A DNA stretch of 64,000 bases from Chitinophaga polysaccharea (lineage in GTDB: Bacteria; Bacteroidota; Bacteroidia; Chitinophagales; Chitinophagaceae). Shown here in pieces: positions 45,898 through 54,300 of this stretch. Where the stretch lies: positions 682,001-746,000 of the forward strand of contig NZ_CABFVU010000001.1 of the NCBI RefSeq assembly GCF_902150045.1. The letters run 5' to 3'. Under the pieces are notes generated by a model, which was not told the DNA's origin, ran no database searches, and saw nothing but the letters and a program-made list of their open reading frames with translations. Position 1 is the first letter of the stretch. Each line of letters starts with the position of its first letter. Made by a program: the position numbers and the translations under genes.

Positions 45898-47160
45898 CTA
45901 CCGTTGTTTCTTTTTCCTTTTTCCCCACCAGATATAAAAACCGGTAACGGGTAATGAGGCAGTAATGAGAGCTGCCAGGAAAACGATCAGCCGCAGGGGA
46001 AATCCACCGATGGCGCCTGTGTGAATATCATAGTTCATCCTGTTGGCCTTGTCGCCCCCGTCTGCATCCACATACTTCCCGCGTACGCCGGCGGGTAAAA
46101 TTGCAGCGGTATACGGATCAAATACAAGATAGTCTGCATTGAAGCTGCGCTTTTGCTCAGGAAAATAACGGACGGTGACTGTTCCCTTTTCGCCGGAAGG
46201 CAAGAGGAACTGTGTTCTGCCAAAGGCGATATTATAACGCTCCCTGATCTGTGCGTCAATCCGGTCGAGCGGATCTTCACCGGAAGCCATCTGCTGATGG
46301 GGCGCGACAGGTCGTTTCGCCACTGCTGTCTTCTCTTTTGCAGGATATTTCTTTCCACCACTAAACACCCAGTACTCTGCATTACGCACCACATCAAATC
46401 CCCAAACCAAACCGGTGAACACCACGAAGATCATCACCCAGCTGGCATAGAACCCCAATACATTATGCAGATCGTAGTTGAGCCGTTTAGGAGATGCGTT
46501 TAGCTTAACCGAAAAACTTTGCTTTCTTGCAGACTTACTCCACTTTCTGGGCCACCACAAAACAATACCGGAAATGATGATGAGACCAAAAATCAGGGTG
46601 GCATATATGATAATATAATGGCCTACCGGGTCGGGTAACCAAAGATGCATATGACCGTTTAGTACCTGGCGGAAAAAATCCCTGTCCATATCCTTAACCT
46701 GCAACACTTTCCCGTTATATGGATTTACATATACCATATAGTAGTACCCTTCCTTTTTCTTATTAAAGCTGACGCCTACAGAGCGTTCCGCCCCTGAAAA
46801 AGTGATCCTGCTTACTGTTTTCCCGGGTAGCTGAGCTTCGGCAATAGACCTGATCCTGGAAACAGGTAGCATAGGGCCGTCTGCTTTTTCCACAAACTGG
46901 TAGGGCTGGAAGGCGTCTGTCAGTTCAGGCTGGAAGGCATAAATCGCCCCGGTTAATGCCACAATAATGATCACTATCCCGGAGATAAGACCCAGCCAGA
47001 GGTGTAACACTCCTGCCAGTTTCCGGAAAAAAGACTGCTTTTTGCCGTTATTTTTCTTCTTTTTGCTTTTATCCGGGTATGAGAGATGCCCCCGGTTTGC
47101 CGTATCCGGCTCCTGGCCTGTCTGTATTATATGAGTAGGAGCTTTCTCGGCTACGTGCAT
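45898..47160 (-). CDS. PepSY-domain inner-membrane protein (iron-uptake associated)
   Basis: A 420-residue membrane protein with four clear hydrophobic segments: LWLGLISGIVIIIVALTGAI near residue 60, GHYIIIYATLIFGLIIISGI near 185, LGFYASWVMIFVVFTGLVWG near 240, and a last one near 395. Periplasmic PepSY-like parts lie between them. Proteins of this PepSY-associated family are often encoded with ferric-siderophore receptors and are proposed to reduce or release iron in the periplasm. It shares an operon with the TonB receptor 46 nt downstream. The first 45 residues are polar and lysine-rich, so a shorter start is possible. Confidence 0.85.
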   Translation of the reverse strand: MHVAEKAPTHIIQTGQEPDTANRGHLSYPDKSKKKKNNGKKQSFFRKLAGVLHLWLGLISGIVIIIVALTGAIYAFQPELTDAFQPYQFVEKADGPMLPVSRIRSIAEAQLPGKTVSRITFSGAERSVGVSFNKKKEGYYYMVYVNPYNGKVLQVKDMDRDFFRQVLNGHMHLWLPDPVGHYIIIYATLIFGLIIISGIVLWWPRKWSKSARKQSFSVKLNASPKRLNYDLHNVLGFYASWVMIFVVFTGLVWGFDVVRNAEYWVFSGGKKYPAKEKTAVAKRPVAPHQQMASGEDPLDRIDAQIRERYNIAFGRTQFLLPSGEKGTVTVRYFPEQKRSFNADYLVFDPYTAAILPAGVRGKYVDADGGDKANRMNYDIHTGAIGGFPLRLIVFLAALITASLPVTGFYIWWGKRKKKQR

Positions 47161-47356
47161 TTGCAGGAATTTCAGGCCGCAATTTGCTGCTTTCCGGCGA
47201 AAAAGGCTTTCGAAAACGGGAAAAAGATTTACGAGATGCGGAAAATCTTATTTTCTGAGATAGATAAGGAACCGGATACACCTGGTTTTCCTGGAAATAA
47301 AAGATGAAGTATGACTGTAAAAAAGTCGTAAATTATGATTGGAAAGAGTCCGGAAC

Positions 47357-47971
47357 ATGAAAAGAATAATCATATTGATTTGCACCTTTACTTTTATATG
47401 CAGCCCTTCATTTGGCCAGCCATCAAAAAAAGATATCAGTCAGATAAGAAAAGTATTTGTTAACGAAGCAAGCAAGGGTCAGCACACAGCACTTGCAAGA
47501 GAATTTGCCATTGACCAGTTTATTGATTATTATCTTAGGAAAGATGAGGGTTCTTCCAGGAAAATGAGCATAGCACCAGTAGTACAGGAGCTTTACAGGG
47601 ATAGTGTTTATACTTACTTCGGATTATATCGTTGGTCCCGCCTGCTCGATTTCCTTAAGGTAAAGAATACGGATCTGGCAGAAGTAAATTACACTAAACT
47701 GGATGTATTGCATATAAGGAAAACATTCATTGACAGAGTGATTCCGGAAGCGGATAAAAAAGAAGTGCTAAAGAAAGAAAAGGACTTTCATGCTTTTACT
47801 GCCAGGTATGAATTTGCCTATAGGTATATTCGCGAAACCAGGGAGATAGAGACTATATGCAGATGGAAAGAACGCAATGGGCTTTTGCTAAGGGTAATTG
47901 ATAAAACCTATGTGGCAAACTATAATATCGATACGAAAGAATTTTCTAAGAAAAGCACGGTCATCGATTAA
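47357..47971 (+). CDS. Secreted protein of unknown function
   Basis: A 204-residue protein not recognised as any family. A signal peptide is clear (MKRIIILICTFTFICSPSFG), so the mature protein is periplasmic or secreted. The rest is rich in charged and aromatic residues and predicted mostly helical, with no cysteine pair or known motif. The ATG at 47357 was chosen over an upstream TTG at 47339. Codon use is more AT-rich than in the neighbours, as in the broken AlbA-type gene at 6183, which hints at recent acquisition. It is transcribed divergently from the PepSY gene and has no operon partners. Confidence 0.7.
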   Translation: MKRIIILICTFTFICSPSFGQPSKKDISQIRKVFVNEASKGQHTALAREFAIDQFIDYYLRKDEGSSRKMSIAPVVQELYRDSVYTYFGLYRWSRLLDFLKVKNTDLAEVNYTKLDVLHIRKTFIDRVIPEADKKEVLKKEKDFHAFTARYEFAYRYIRETREIETICRWKERNGLLLRVIDKTYVANYNIDTKEFSKKSTVID

Positions 47972-48097
47972 CAAAAAAGAACAGCCTTGTCAATTTGGAA
48001 TTAACCATATGTAGCGTATAGGCTTTCCCGTTGTAAAATCCATACACAGAAAACTAACCGGATAACCAGTTTAAATGCCTTTTCTAAGCTTATACAA

Positions 48098-48126
48098 ATA
48101 AAAAAAGCCACTGAAAATCAGTGACT
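48098..48126 (-). terminator. Terminator of the tmRNA gene
   Basis: On the minus strand an 8-bp stem (48119-48126 with 48106-48113, one G-T pair) with a 5-nt loop is followed by seven T, about 45 nt downstream of the mature tmRNA 3' end. Confidence 0.9.
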
Positions 48127-48145
48127 TTTAAGATCTTGAAAAACA

Positions 48146-48166
48146 GGGAATGAACCCGCGTTCAAA
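48146..48166 (-). repeat. Partial duplicate of the tmRNA T-arm
   Basis: The 21 nt at 48146-48166 match the tmRNA T-arm at 48179-48200 except for one missing base and one substitution. The copy lies between the mature 3' end and the terminator. It may be the scar of an integration event at this frequently used attachment site, or a local duplication. Confidence 0.75.
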
Positions 48167-48168
48167 AG

Positions 48169-48537
48169 TGGAAGTGGCGGGAATCGAACCCGCGTCCAAA
48201 CATATTCGCCGAAAGCTTTCTACATGCTTATTTACGCATTGTTTTGTCGGGATCAGGCAGGGGCGTAACGAACCAACCGTCTCCTTATCCGTTGTAGCTT
48301 CGGCATTCACTCACAGAAACCATGAATACCTATCCCTATGGGTTTATGATTCAGCGGCGGGAGTCGCATAAGGCGACAACTCCGGGCGGCTATAATGGAT
48401 ACCTAATTTAATTAGGCAGCCATGGCGTAGTTAGATTCGCCAATTAAAGTTTGAATATTCAGATTATCGTGCTAATTATCCAACGCACGGCATGCTTACA
48501 CTCTCAAAGATCTATGCTGTCAAAACCAGGCACCCCC
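48169..48537 (-). ncRNA. ssrA: tmRNA (transfer-messenger RNA)
   Basis: A 369-nt minus-strand RNA that rescues stalled ribosomes. The 5' end GGGGGTGCC pairs with the 3' CACTTCC to form the acceptor stem (two G-U pairs). The discriminator A is at 48169 and CCA is not encoded. The T-arm reads GCGGGTTCGATTCCCGC. The tag frame encodes GESNYAMAA followed by TAA (GGC at 48450 region through GCC TAA near 48420), matching Bacteroidota tags such as GETNYALAA. Pseudoknot-forming GC segments follow. It has its own -7-like promoter (48553-48560) inside the tail of the rseP terminator, and its own terminator. Confidence 0.96.
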
Positions 48538-48552
48538 AGCTAAAATAGCTCA

Positions 48553-48560
48553 CAAAGATA
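48553..48560 (-). promoter_or_regulatory. tmRNA promoter -7 box
   Basis: TATCTTTG on the minus strand matches TAnnTTTG exactly and lies 15 nt upstream of the mature tmRNA 5' end, leaving a short leader to be removed by RNase P. A matching -33 TTTG is not present; the region there is the T-rich end of the rseP terminator. Confidence 0.7.
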
Positions 48561-48562
48561 CT

Positions 48563-48600
48563 AAAAAAAACCGGCATTTGAAAACTAAATCAAATGCCGG
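48563..48600 (-). terminator. Terminator of the dxr-rseP operon
   Basis: A perfect 11-bp stem (48590-48600 with 48571-48581 on the minus strand) is followed by eight T (48563-48570), directly after the rseP stop. Confidence 0.93.
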
Positions 48601-48607
48601 CAATATT

Positions 48608-49942
48608 TTAAAACAATCCGCTCAGCAGATTTCGCCAAACATCTAGTCCGTTGGCAAAGATCAACAGGCCGAACAGGATCAGCATACCCACAATCTGCGC
48701 GTATTCCAGGAACTTCTCGCTTGGCTTGCGGCCTGTAACGATCTCATACAGCAGGAACAACACATGACCTCCATCCAGCGCCGGGATGGGCAGGATATTC
48801 ATGAATGCCAGGATAATAGACAAAAATGCGGTCATCTCCCAGAACATCTGCCAGTCCCACGCATCCGGGAACAGTTTGGCAATGGTCATAAAACCACCCA
48901 GCGACTCACTCACCTTTACTTCTTTGGAAACAAAGATCAGGCGGAGCTGCTGCACATATTTAACGAGCTTGTCGATGCTTTTGTGAAAACCGGCGGGGAA
49001 AGACTCCAGGAAAGTGTATTTCTTTACCTTATACTCAAAAGGATCCCTGGGATATACGCCAAAGGTGCCTTTCTCATTCAGTTTGGCAGCCAGGTTCAGG
49101 GTATCATTGCCACGTACAACGGTCACTATCACATTTTCATTTTTATGTTTCCTGATCTCCGTTGCAAACTCATGGTAATAAGGGACTGCCTGTCCATTAA
49201 TGGCGATAAGCTGGTCGCCGCTCTTCACTCCCACTGTTGCAGCAGCTGATCCCGGGAGGGTGCTGTCGGCAATATAAGGGAGCCGGGGCATGGCAAAAGG
49301 CGCTTTCTGCTTCAGCAGCTGCCGGGTAAAACCCGCGGGAATGGGAAGGTTAATAGCCTTGCCATCGCGCTCTACCTGGATGCTTTTTGCTTCGGAAAGG
49401 ATCACATCTCCGGGAATAGCTTCAAACGCTTCTACGTGGTGATGATCGATGGTAAGGATCTTATCACCGTCTTTCATTCCAATGCTGCGGGCCAGTGAAT
49501 CTGTTACCACACCGTATTTGGCTGCGGCGGTAGGCAGGTAGGTTTCCCCCCAGTGCCATAGGATCATGGCATATATGAAAAACGCGAGGACAATATTCAC
49601 GGTAACGCCGCCTATCATGATAATAAGACGCTGCCAGGCCGGCTTGGCGCGGAACTCCCACGGCTGCGGGGGTTTGGCCAGCTGCTCCTTGTCCATACTT
49701 TCATCTATCATCCCGGATATCTTTACGTATCCGCCCAAAGGGAGCCATCCGATACCATACTCAGTTTCACCCTTCTTTATTTTGAAGAGAGAGAACCACG
49801 GATCAAAGAACAAATAGAATTTTTCCACCCTGGTTTTGAACAACTTGGCCGGGATAAAATGGCCTAACTCATGCAACACTACCAAAATAGAAAGGGACAG
49901 TAACAACTGTCCGGCTTTCACCAATATTACCTCTGTAGTCAT
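48608..49942 (-). CDS. rseP: RIP-type zinc metalloprotease RseP (site-2 protease, M50)
   Basis: A 444-residue inner-membrane protease. The zinc motif HELGH is at residues 24-28 in the first membrane segment. Two PDZ-like regions (about 115-190 and 195-275) lie in the periplasm. The second metal motif LDGGH is in NILPIPALDGGHVLF near residue 390. The family cleaves anti-sigma factors and signal-peptide remnants within the membrane, so FecR-type anti-sigma factors are possible targets here. It follows dxr by 84 nt on the same strand, a common order in this phylum. Confidence 0.94.
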   Translation of the reverse strand: MTTEVILVKAGQLLLSLSILVVLHELGHFIPAKLFKTRVEKFYLFFDPWFSLFKIKKGETEYGIGWLPLGGYVKISGMIDESMDKEQLAKPPQPWEFRAKPAWQRLIIMIGGVTVNIVLAFFIYAMILWHWGETYLPTAAAKYGVVTDSLARSIGMKDGDKILTIDHHHVEAFEAIPGDVILSEAKSIQVERDGKAINLPIPAGFTRQLLKQKAPFAMPRLPYIADSTLPGSAAATVGVKSGDQLIAINGQAVPYYHEFATEIRKHKNENVIVTVVRGNDTLNLAAKLNEKGTFGVYPRDPFEYKVKKYTFLESFPAGFHKSIDKLVKYVQQLRLIFVSKEVKVSESLGGFMTIAKLFPDAWDWQMFWEMTAFLSIILAFMNILPIPALDGGHVLFLLYEIVTGRKPSEKFLEYAQIVGMLILFGLLIFANGLDVWRNLLSGLF

Positions 49943-50026
49943 TTAATTGTTTCTGCTTTAATCTGCCTAATATATCAGTTTTAATACATATTCCGGCAAA
50001 ACTCTTTGTTAATTTTTACTGGCAAT

Positions 50027-51193
50027 TTATATAACGATAGAATTGATAAGGGATGCAGCGTGTTCACGTGCGGCATTATCGCATTCATAATAATCATGCA
50101 GGGTTGGGGTTTCAATAAACGGTATTTTGCCCAGCGTTTCTTCAATTACCTCCGTCATCTGCAGGAAGCCTATCCTGTTTTTCAGGAAAGCATTCACTAC
50201 TTCTTCATTGGCTGCATTCATTACGCACGCAGCGTTTCCGCCTTTGTGCATCGCCTCTGTGGCAATGGCCAGGTTCCGGAAAGTTTTGGTATCCGGCTGC
50301 TCAAAAGTAAGCGACGGATAATTGCGGAAAGAGAAACGGGGAAAATCGTTGGCCAGCCGGTCGGGGTATCCCAACGCATACTGGATGGGCAGTTTCATAT
50401 CCGGCAATCCCATCTGTGCTTTAAGGGAACCATCTACAAACTGTACCATGGAGTGGATGATGGATTGTGCATGTATCACCACCTCTATATTTTCAGGCGC
50501 CAGGCCGAACAGCCAGCGCGCTTCAATCATTTCCAGCCCTTTATTCATCAGGGTGGCGGAATCAATAGTGATTTTAGCGCCCATGCTCCAGTTGGGATGT
50601 TGCAGGGCATGGTCTTTTTTTACATTGATAAGGAAGTTCGGTTTCTTTCCCAGGAAAGGCCCGCCGGAAGCGGTAAGGATCACTTTCTCCACCTTGCTGA
50701 AAGGCTCTCCCAGCAAGCACTGGAAAATAGCGGAATGTTCTGAGTCAACCGGTATAATAGGCACATTTTTCCTGCGGGCGGTAGCCATAACAATATCACC
50801 GGCCACTACCAGGGTTTCCTTGTTGGCCAATGCCACCGGGGTTCCCTGCTCAATGGCAGACAACGTAGGCGCCAGGCCGGCAAACCCCATGATGGCTGCC
50901 AGTACCATATCGATCGAGCTCCATGAGGCTACTTCCACCATGGCTTTCGCACCGGCAAATACTTTAATGCCTTTATCAAATAATACGTCTTTTACCTGTT
51001 TGTATTTTGCTTCACTGCCAATTACTACCGCATTGGGCTTGAATTTCAGCGCCTGCTCAATCAGCAGGTCAGCATTCTGCTGTGCCGTCAGTACCTCTAC
51101 ACTAAACCTGTCGGGATGCGCAGCGATCACCTCCAGTGCCTGTATGCCAATAGATCCGGTGGATCCGAAGATGGCAATCTTTCGTTTATTCAT
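50027..51193 (-). CDS. dxr: 1-deoxy-D-xylulose-5-phosphate reductoisomerase
   Basis: A 388-residue enzyme of the non-mevalonate isoprenoid pathway that converts DXP to MEP with NADPH. The NADPH-binding IFGSTGSIGIQALEVI is at the N-terminus. The catalytic domain contains VDSEHSAIFQCLLG near residue 150, LTASGGPF near 190 and MNKGLEMIEARWLFG near 230. Length is normal for the family. It is preceded 9 nt upstream by the GH3-family gene and followed by rseP, forming one minus-strand operon. Confidence 0.97.
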   Translation of the reverse strand: MNKRKIAIFGSTGSIGIQALEVIAAHPDRFSVEVLTAQQNADLLIEQALKFKPNAVVIGSEAKYKQVKDVLFDKGIKVFAGAKAMVEVASWSSIDMVLAAIMGFAGLAPTLSAIEQGTPVALANKETLVVAGDIVMATARRKNVPIIPVDSEHSAIFQCLLGEPFSKVEKVILTASGGPFLGKKPNFLINVKKDHALQHPNWSMGAKITIDSATLMNKGLEMIEARWLFGLAPENIEVVIHAQSIIHSMVQFVDGSLKAQMGLPDMKLPIQYALGYPDRLANDFPRFSFRNYPSLTFEQPDTKTFRNLAIATEAMHKGGNAACVMNAANEEVVNAFLKNRIGFLQMTEVIEETLGKIPFIETPTLHDYYECDNAAREHAASLINSIVI

Positions 51194-51202
51194 TACGGTG
51201 AT

Positions 51203-52702
51203 TTACTTTTTTAAATACGCAGCCAGCTCATCTGCCAGCTTCCTGTCGTTACTCAAACGAGGCACTTTGTTCTGGCCTCCCAGTTTTCCAATAGCTTTCA
51301 TATAGTCGATAAAGCCCTGTTTACGTACAGTCCTTATCTTCAGGGGTTGCAAGATATTTCCCGTCAGCAGATCATCATAATAAATATTCTTCTGACGCAG
51401 GTTTTCATCCACCTTCCTGGAAAATACTTCCAGGTTCTCCGGCATATTCTCAAATTCTACAAACCACTCATGATAAGGCAGCTCGCCGTCGGTTTGCACC
51501 ATCGGGGCAACGGTAAATTCGGTGATCTGCACATTTTCTTCCGCAGCGGCCTTCATGAGACTGTGCTCTACTTCTTCCCCGATCACATGTTCCCCGAACG
51601 CGGAAATAAAATGCTTGATCCGGCCGGTTACCAGCAAACGATAAGGATTGGTAGATACAAACTTCACCGTGTCGCCAAGGTTATATCCCCATAAACCGGC
51701 GTTGTTGTTGACCACCATTGCGTAATTTACGCCGGTTTGCACGTCTTTGAGCGACAGTCGCGTAGGATTTTCATTGAAAATTTCCTGTGCCGGTATAAAT
51801 TCATAAAAGATGCCTGAATTGGTGTTGAGCAACAGCCCTTCTTTATCCTGCGAATCCTGGAAAGCAAAAAAGCCTTCGGAAGCAGGGAACGTTTCCACTG
51901 TGTGGATCGGCGCCCCGATAGAGGCCATGAGCTTGGAACGATAAGGCTCAAAGTTCACTCCTCCGTATACCATCACATCAAAATTCTTAAATATTTCCCT
52001 GATCCGCTTACCATTACTGCGCTCTATCAGACGGTCGAAATACATTTGTACCCATGGTGGTATGCCGCTGATCAGCGTCATATCCTGGTTAATGGTTTCT
52101 TCCACAATTTTGTCCAGCTTCGTTTCCCAGTCGTCAATACAGTTGGTTTCGTACGATGGCAGCTGGTTAGTGCGCAGGTACCTGGGAATATGATGGTTCA
52201 CAATACCGCTCAGCCTTCCGGTAGGGATGCCTCCAACCCTTTCCAGCTCCGGCGACCCCGATAAAAAGATCATTTTACCATCTGCAAACGCCGTATTACC
52301 GGTTTCTCCCATATAATTCAGCAACGCATTACGGGCTGTATCTATATGATTGTTCACAGATTCTTTGGAGATGGGTATATATTTAACACCACTGGTAGTT
52401 CCGGAGGTTTTGGCCAGGTAAATCGGCTGTCCTTTCCACAATACATTCTGCTTGCCTTCCTTGATCCTTTCAATATAAGGCTTAAACTGTTCATAATCCC
52501 GCAAAGGCACGGCCTGCTTAAAATCGTCGTGTGTCTGTACCCCGCTGAACCTATGTTCTGTTCCGAATTCCGTCTTTCTGCCTGTCTTCAGGAGCTCCTG
52601 CAGGATAGCCTCCTGATCTTCTACCGCCCTTAACATTTCCTTCTTTATCTTATTATATACGATAGAAGCAAACGGTTTGGCCAGCAGTGATTTAAACTTC
52701 AT
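51203..52702 (-). CDS. GH3 auxin-responsive-promoter family acyl-adenylating enzyme
   Basis: A 499-residue protein of the GH3 family (plant JAR1-like fold, also common in Bacteroidota). The nucleotide-binding loop is seen in AKTSGTTSGVKYIPIS near residue 96, and VYGGVNFEPY near residue 245 and NNAGLWGYNLGDTVKF near 330 are family features. Members adenylate a carboxylic acid and usually pass it to an amine, but the bacterial substrate is unknown. It is the first gene of the GH3-dxr-rseP operon. Confidence 0.88.
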   Translation of the reverse strand: MKFKSLLAKPFASIVYNKIKKEMLRAVEDQEAILQELLKTGRKTEFGTEHRFSGVQTHDDFKQAVPLRDYEQFKPYIERIKEGKQNVLWKGQPIYLAKTSGTTSGVKYIPISKESVNNHIDTARNALLNYMGETGNTAFADGKMIFLSGSPELERVGGIPTGRLSGIVNHHIPRYLRTNQLPSYETNCIDDWETKLDKIVEETINQDMTLISGIPPWVQMYFDRLIERSNGKRIREIFKNFDVMVYGGVNFEPYRSKLMASIGAPIHTVETFPASEGFFAFQDSQDKEGLLLNTNSGIFYEFIPAQEIFNENPTRLSLKDVQTGVNYAMVVNNNAGLWGYNLGDTVKFVSTNPYRLLVTGRIKHFISAFGEHVIGEEVEHSLMKAAAEENVQITEFTVAPMVQTDGELPYHEWFVEFENMPENLEVFSRKVDENLRQKNIYYDDLLTGNILQPLKIRTVRKQGFIDYMKAIGKLGGQNKVPRLSNDRKLADELAAYLKK

Positions 52703-53076
52703 GCCTGTTGTTTTATAATTGAGAGACTACAGTTGGGCATATTTATTTACTGAAGATTTAATTGATTATGAGGAATTTCGGGAGAAATGGCCCTCTTATT
52801 AATTAAATAGATAAATAAGTAAATGTGCTCATCCTATCTGTTTTTATTCGTGTAAACGACAAAAGTATACAAAATTGCGTTGGTTTGCACAGCAAGATAG
52901 CTGTTTTTAAGAGATCGGGAAACAGGATAAAAAGTGGATGTGGCGGCCCGTGGCCGGAAATCATTATTTGTTAAAATAATTTAAAATTCAGGAAAGTATG
53001 TATCTTTGAAAAGATTAAGCTTTAAACGGTCCGTCCTATGTGTTTATACATTGTGATTTAAAAAAGACCGAAAAAC
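52703..53076. other. Divergent intergenic region between GH3 and rplU operons
   Basis: No gene seen. On the minus strand TACTTTTG (52860-52867) matches the -7 consensus and could drive the GH3 operon, with no clear -33 box. On the plus strand TATCTTTG (53001-53008) is a possible extra upstream promoter for rplU, also without a well-spaced TTTG. A weak stem (CGGTC at 53028 with GACCG at 53066) lies just before the main rplU promoter. Confidence 0.5.
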
Positions 53077-53108
53077 TTTGTCTATTAGAAAACAAAAGGT
53101 TACTTTTG
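53077..53108 (+). promoter_or_regulatory. rplU promoter
   Basis: TTTG (53077-53080), exactly 20 nt, then TACTTTTG (53101-53108): a full match to the Bacteroidota -33/-7 consensus, 24 nt before the rplU ATG. It also shows that an in-frame start at 53078 is not used. Confidence 0.85.
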
Positions 53109-53131
53109 CGGAAATTATATTTTGGATAATT

Positions 53132-53434
53132 ATGTTTGCAGTTGTAAAAATCGCAGGTCAGCAATTTAAAGTACAAAAAGACCAGGAAATTTTTGTACAG
53201 CAGTTACAGGGAAATATTGGAGACAAAGTGGAGTTTTCCGATGTACTGTTAACAGATAATGCTGGTACGCTGTCCGTAGGCACTGATGTAAAATCAGTAG
53301 TAAAAGCAGAGATTCTGGCTCATGTTCAGGGTGACAAGGTCATCGCTTTCAAAATGAAGAGAAGAAAAGGCTTCAGAAAGAAAGTTGGTCACCGTACCCA
53401 CTTTACAAGAATCAAAATCAATGAAATAGCTTAA
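53132..53434 (+). CDS. rplU: 50S ribosomal protein L21
   Basis: A 100-residue ribosomal protein. The start MFAVVKIAGQQFKV and the C-terminal KMKRRKGFRKKVGHRTHFT are typical of L21, which binds 23S rRNA in the large subunit. The start at 53132 gives the family N-terminus. rpmA follows 52 nt later, the usual order. Confidence 0.97.
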   Translation: MFAVVKIAGQQFKVQKDQEIFVQQLQGNIGDKVEFSDVLLTDNAGTLSVGTDVKSVVKAEILAHVQGDKVIAFKMKRRKGFRKKVGHRTHFTRIKINEIA

Positions 53435-53486
53435 TTCCCTGATTAAGCTGAATTTTTTATCAGACAATTTATAAAGTAATTATACA

Positions 53487-53765
53487 ATGGCACATAAAAA
53501 AGGTGAAGGTAGTGTAAAGAACGGCCGTGACTCCCATAGCAAAAGGCTGGGAGTAAAAATCTTCGGTGGTCAGCCAGCTATTTCCGGTAACATCATTGTT
53601 CGCCAGAGAGGTACGGTTTATCATCCCGGTCAAAATGTAGGCGTTGGTAAAGATTTTACCATTTTCGCAGTAGCAGACGGTGTTGTGGAATTCAGAAAAG
53701 GTCGCGAAAACAAGACTTACGTTTCTGTTAAAGCATTTGATACCACTGCTCAGGCGGAAGCCTAA
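53487..53765 (+). CDS. rpmA: 50S ribosomal protein L27
   Basis: A 92-residue ribosomal protein. [20 protein letters not shown] at the start and [17 protein letters not shown] in the middle are diagnostic for L27, whose N-terminus reaches the peptidyl-transferase centre. No N-terminal extension requiring cleavage (as in Firmicutes) is present. It is co-directional with rplU and the lysine/alanine-rich protein gene. Confidence 0.97.
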   Translation: MAHKKGEGSVKNGRDSHSKRLGVKIFGGQPAISGNIIVRQRGTVYHPGQNVGVGKDFTIFAVADGVVEFRKGRENKTYVSVKAFDTTAQAEA

Positions 53766-53829
53766 TCAGTGTTAGCCATAAAGTTTTTTTTAATACCCAA
53801 TTTTTTTACTAACCCAAATTCAAAAAACA

Positions 53830-54195
53830 ATGGCAACAATTAAAAAAGCAGCTGCTAAGAAAGCTGCACCTAAAAAGAAAGCTGCTGCTCCTAAGAAAGC
53901 TGCTGCAAAAAAAGCTGCTCCTAAAAAAGCTGCCGCTAAGAAAGCTGCTCCTAAAAAGAAAGCTGCTGCTAAGAAAGCCGCTCCTAAAAAAGCTGCTGCT
54001 AAGAAAGCTGCTCCTAAAAAGAAAGCTGCTGCTAAGAAAGCCGCTCCTAAAAAAGCCGCTGCTAAGAAAGCTGCTCCTAAAAAGAAAGCTGCTGCCAAGA
54101 AAGCCGCTCCTGCTAAGAAAGCTGTTGCTAAGAAGAAAGCTGCTCCTAAAAAAGCACCTGCTGCACCAACAGTTCCACCAGCTCCGGCTAACTAA
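53830..54195 (+). CDS. Histone H1-like lysine/alanine-rich DNA-binding protein
   Basis: A 121-residue, extremely basic low-complexity protein made almost only of Lys, Ala and Pro. AAKKAAPKK-type units repeat, and a 63-bp (21-residue) tandem period is visible from about 53920 to 54110. This is the composition of the H1 C-terminal tail and of bacterial H1-like proteins (Hc1/AlgP type), so binding and compacting DNA or RNA is expected. The complementary strand also gives a long open frame, but that is an effect of the repeats. The gene is 64 nt after rpmA and has a strong terminator. The repeat makes length variation between strains likely. Confidence 0.85.
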   Translation: MATIKKAAAKKAAPKKKAAAPKKAAAKKAAPKKAAAKKAAPKKKAAAKKAAPKKAAAKKAAPKKKAAAKKAAPKKAAAKKAAPKKKAAAKKAAPAKKAVAKKKAAPKKAPAAPTVPPAPAN

Positions 54196-54223
54196 GATCG
54201 GAATTACAAAATGTAGTTATAAG

Positions 54224-54254
54224 GATCCCGGCATATGTGCCGGGATCTTTTTTT
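54224..54254 (+). terminator. Terminator after the H1-like gene
   Basis: A perfect 10-bp stem (54224-54233 with 54238-54247), a 4-nt loop and seven T, 28 nt after the stop. Confidence 0.95.
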
Positions 54255-54300
54255 ATACCCACCCCCCAACACAATCCCCGTAACTCCGTATTTTTACGGC

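Noticed and set aside
48144..48167. tRNA gene fragment
   Set aside because: Only a T-arm-like stretch exists, with no acceptor, D or anticodon arm; it is best seen as a copy of the tmRNA T-arm.
48128..48371. Short reading frames in the ssrA region
   Set aside because: They lie on or opposite the tmRNA, whose structure and tag explain the conservation.
53078..53131. Longer N-terminus for L21
   Set aside because: The extension covers the -33/-7 promoter and the ATG at 53132 gives the standard L21 N-terminus.
53820..54098. Minus-strand alanine/leucine/phenylalanine-rich reading frame opposite the H1-like gene
   Set aside because: It is the reverse reading of the AAG/GCT repeats and lacks independent support; the plus strand has the typical H1 composition, operon position and terminator.
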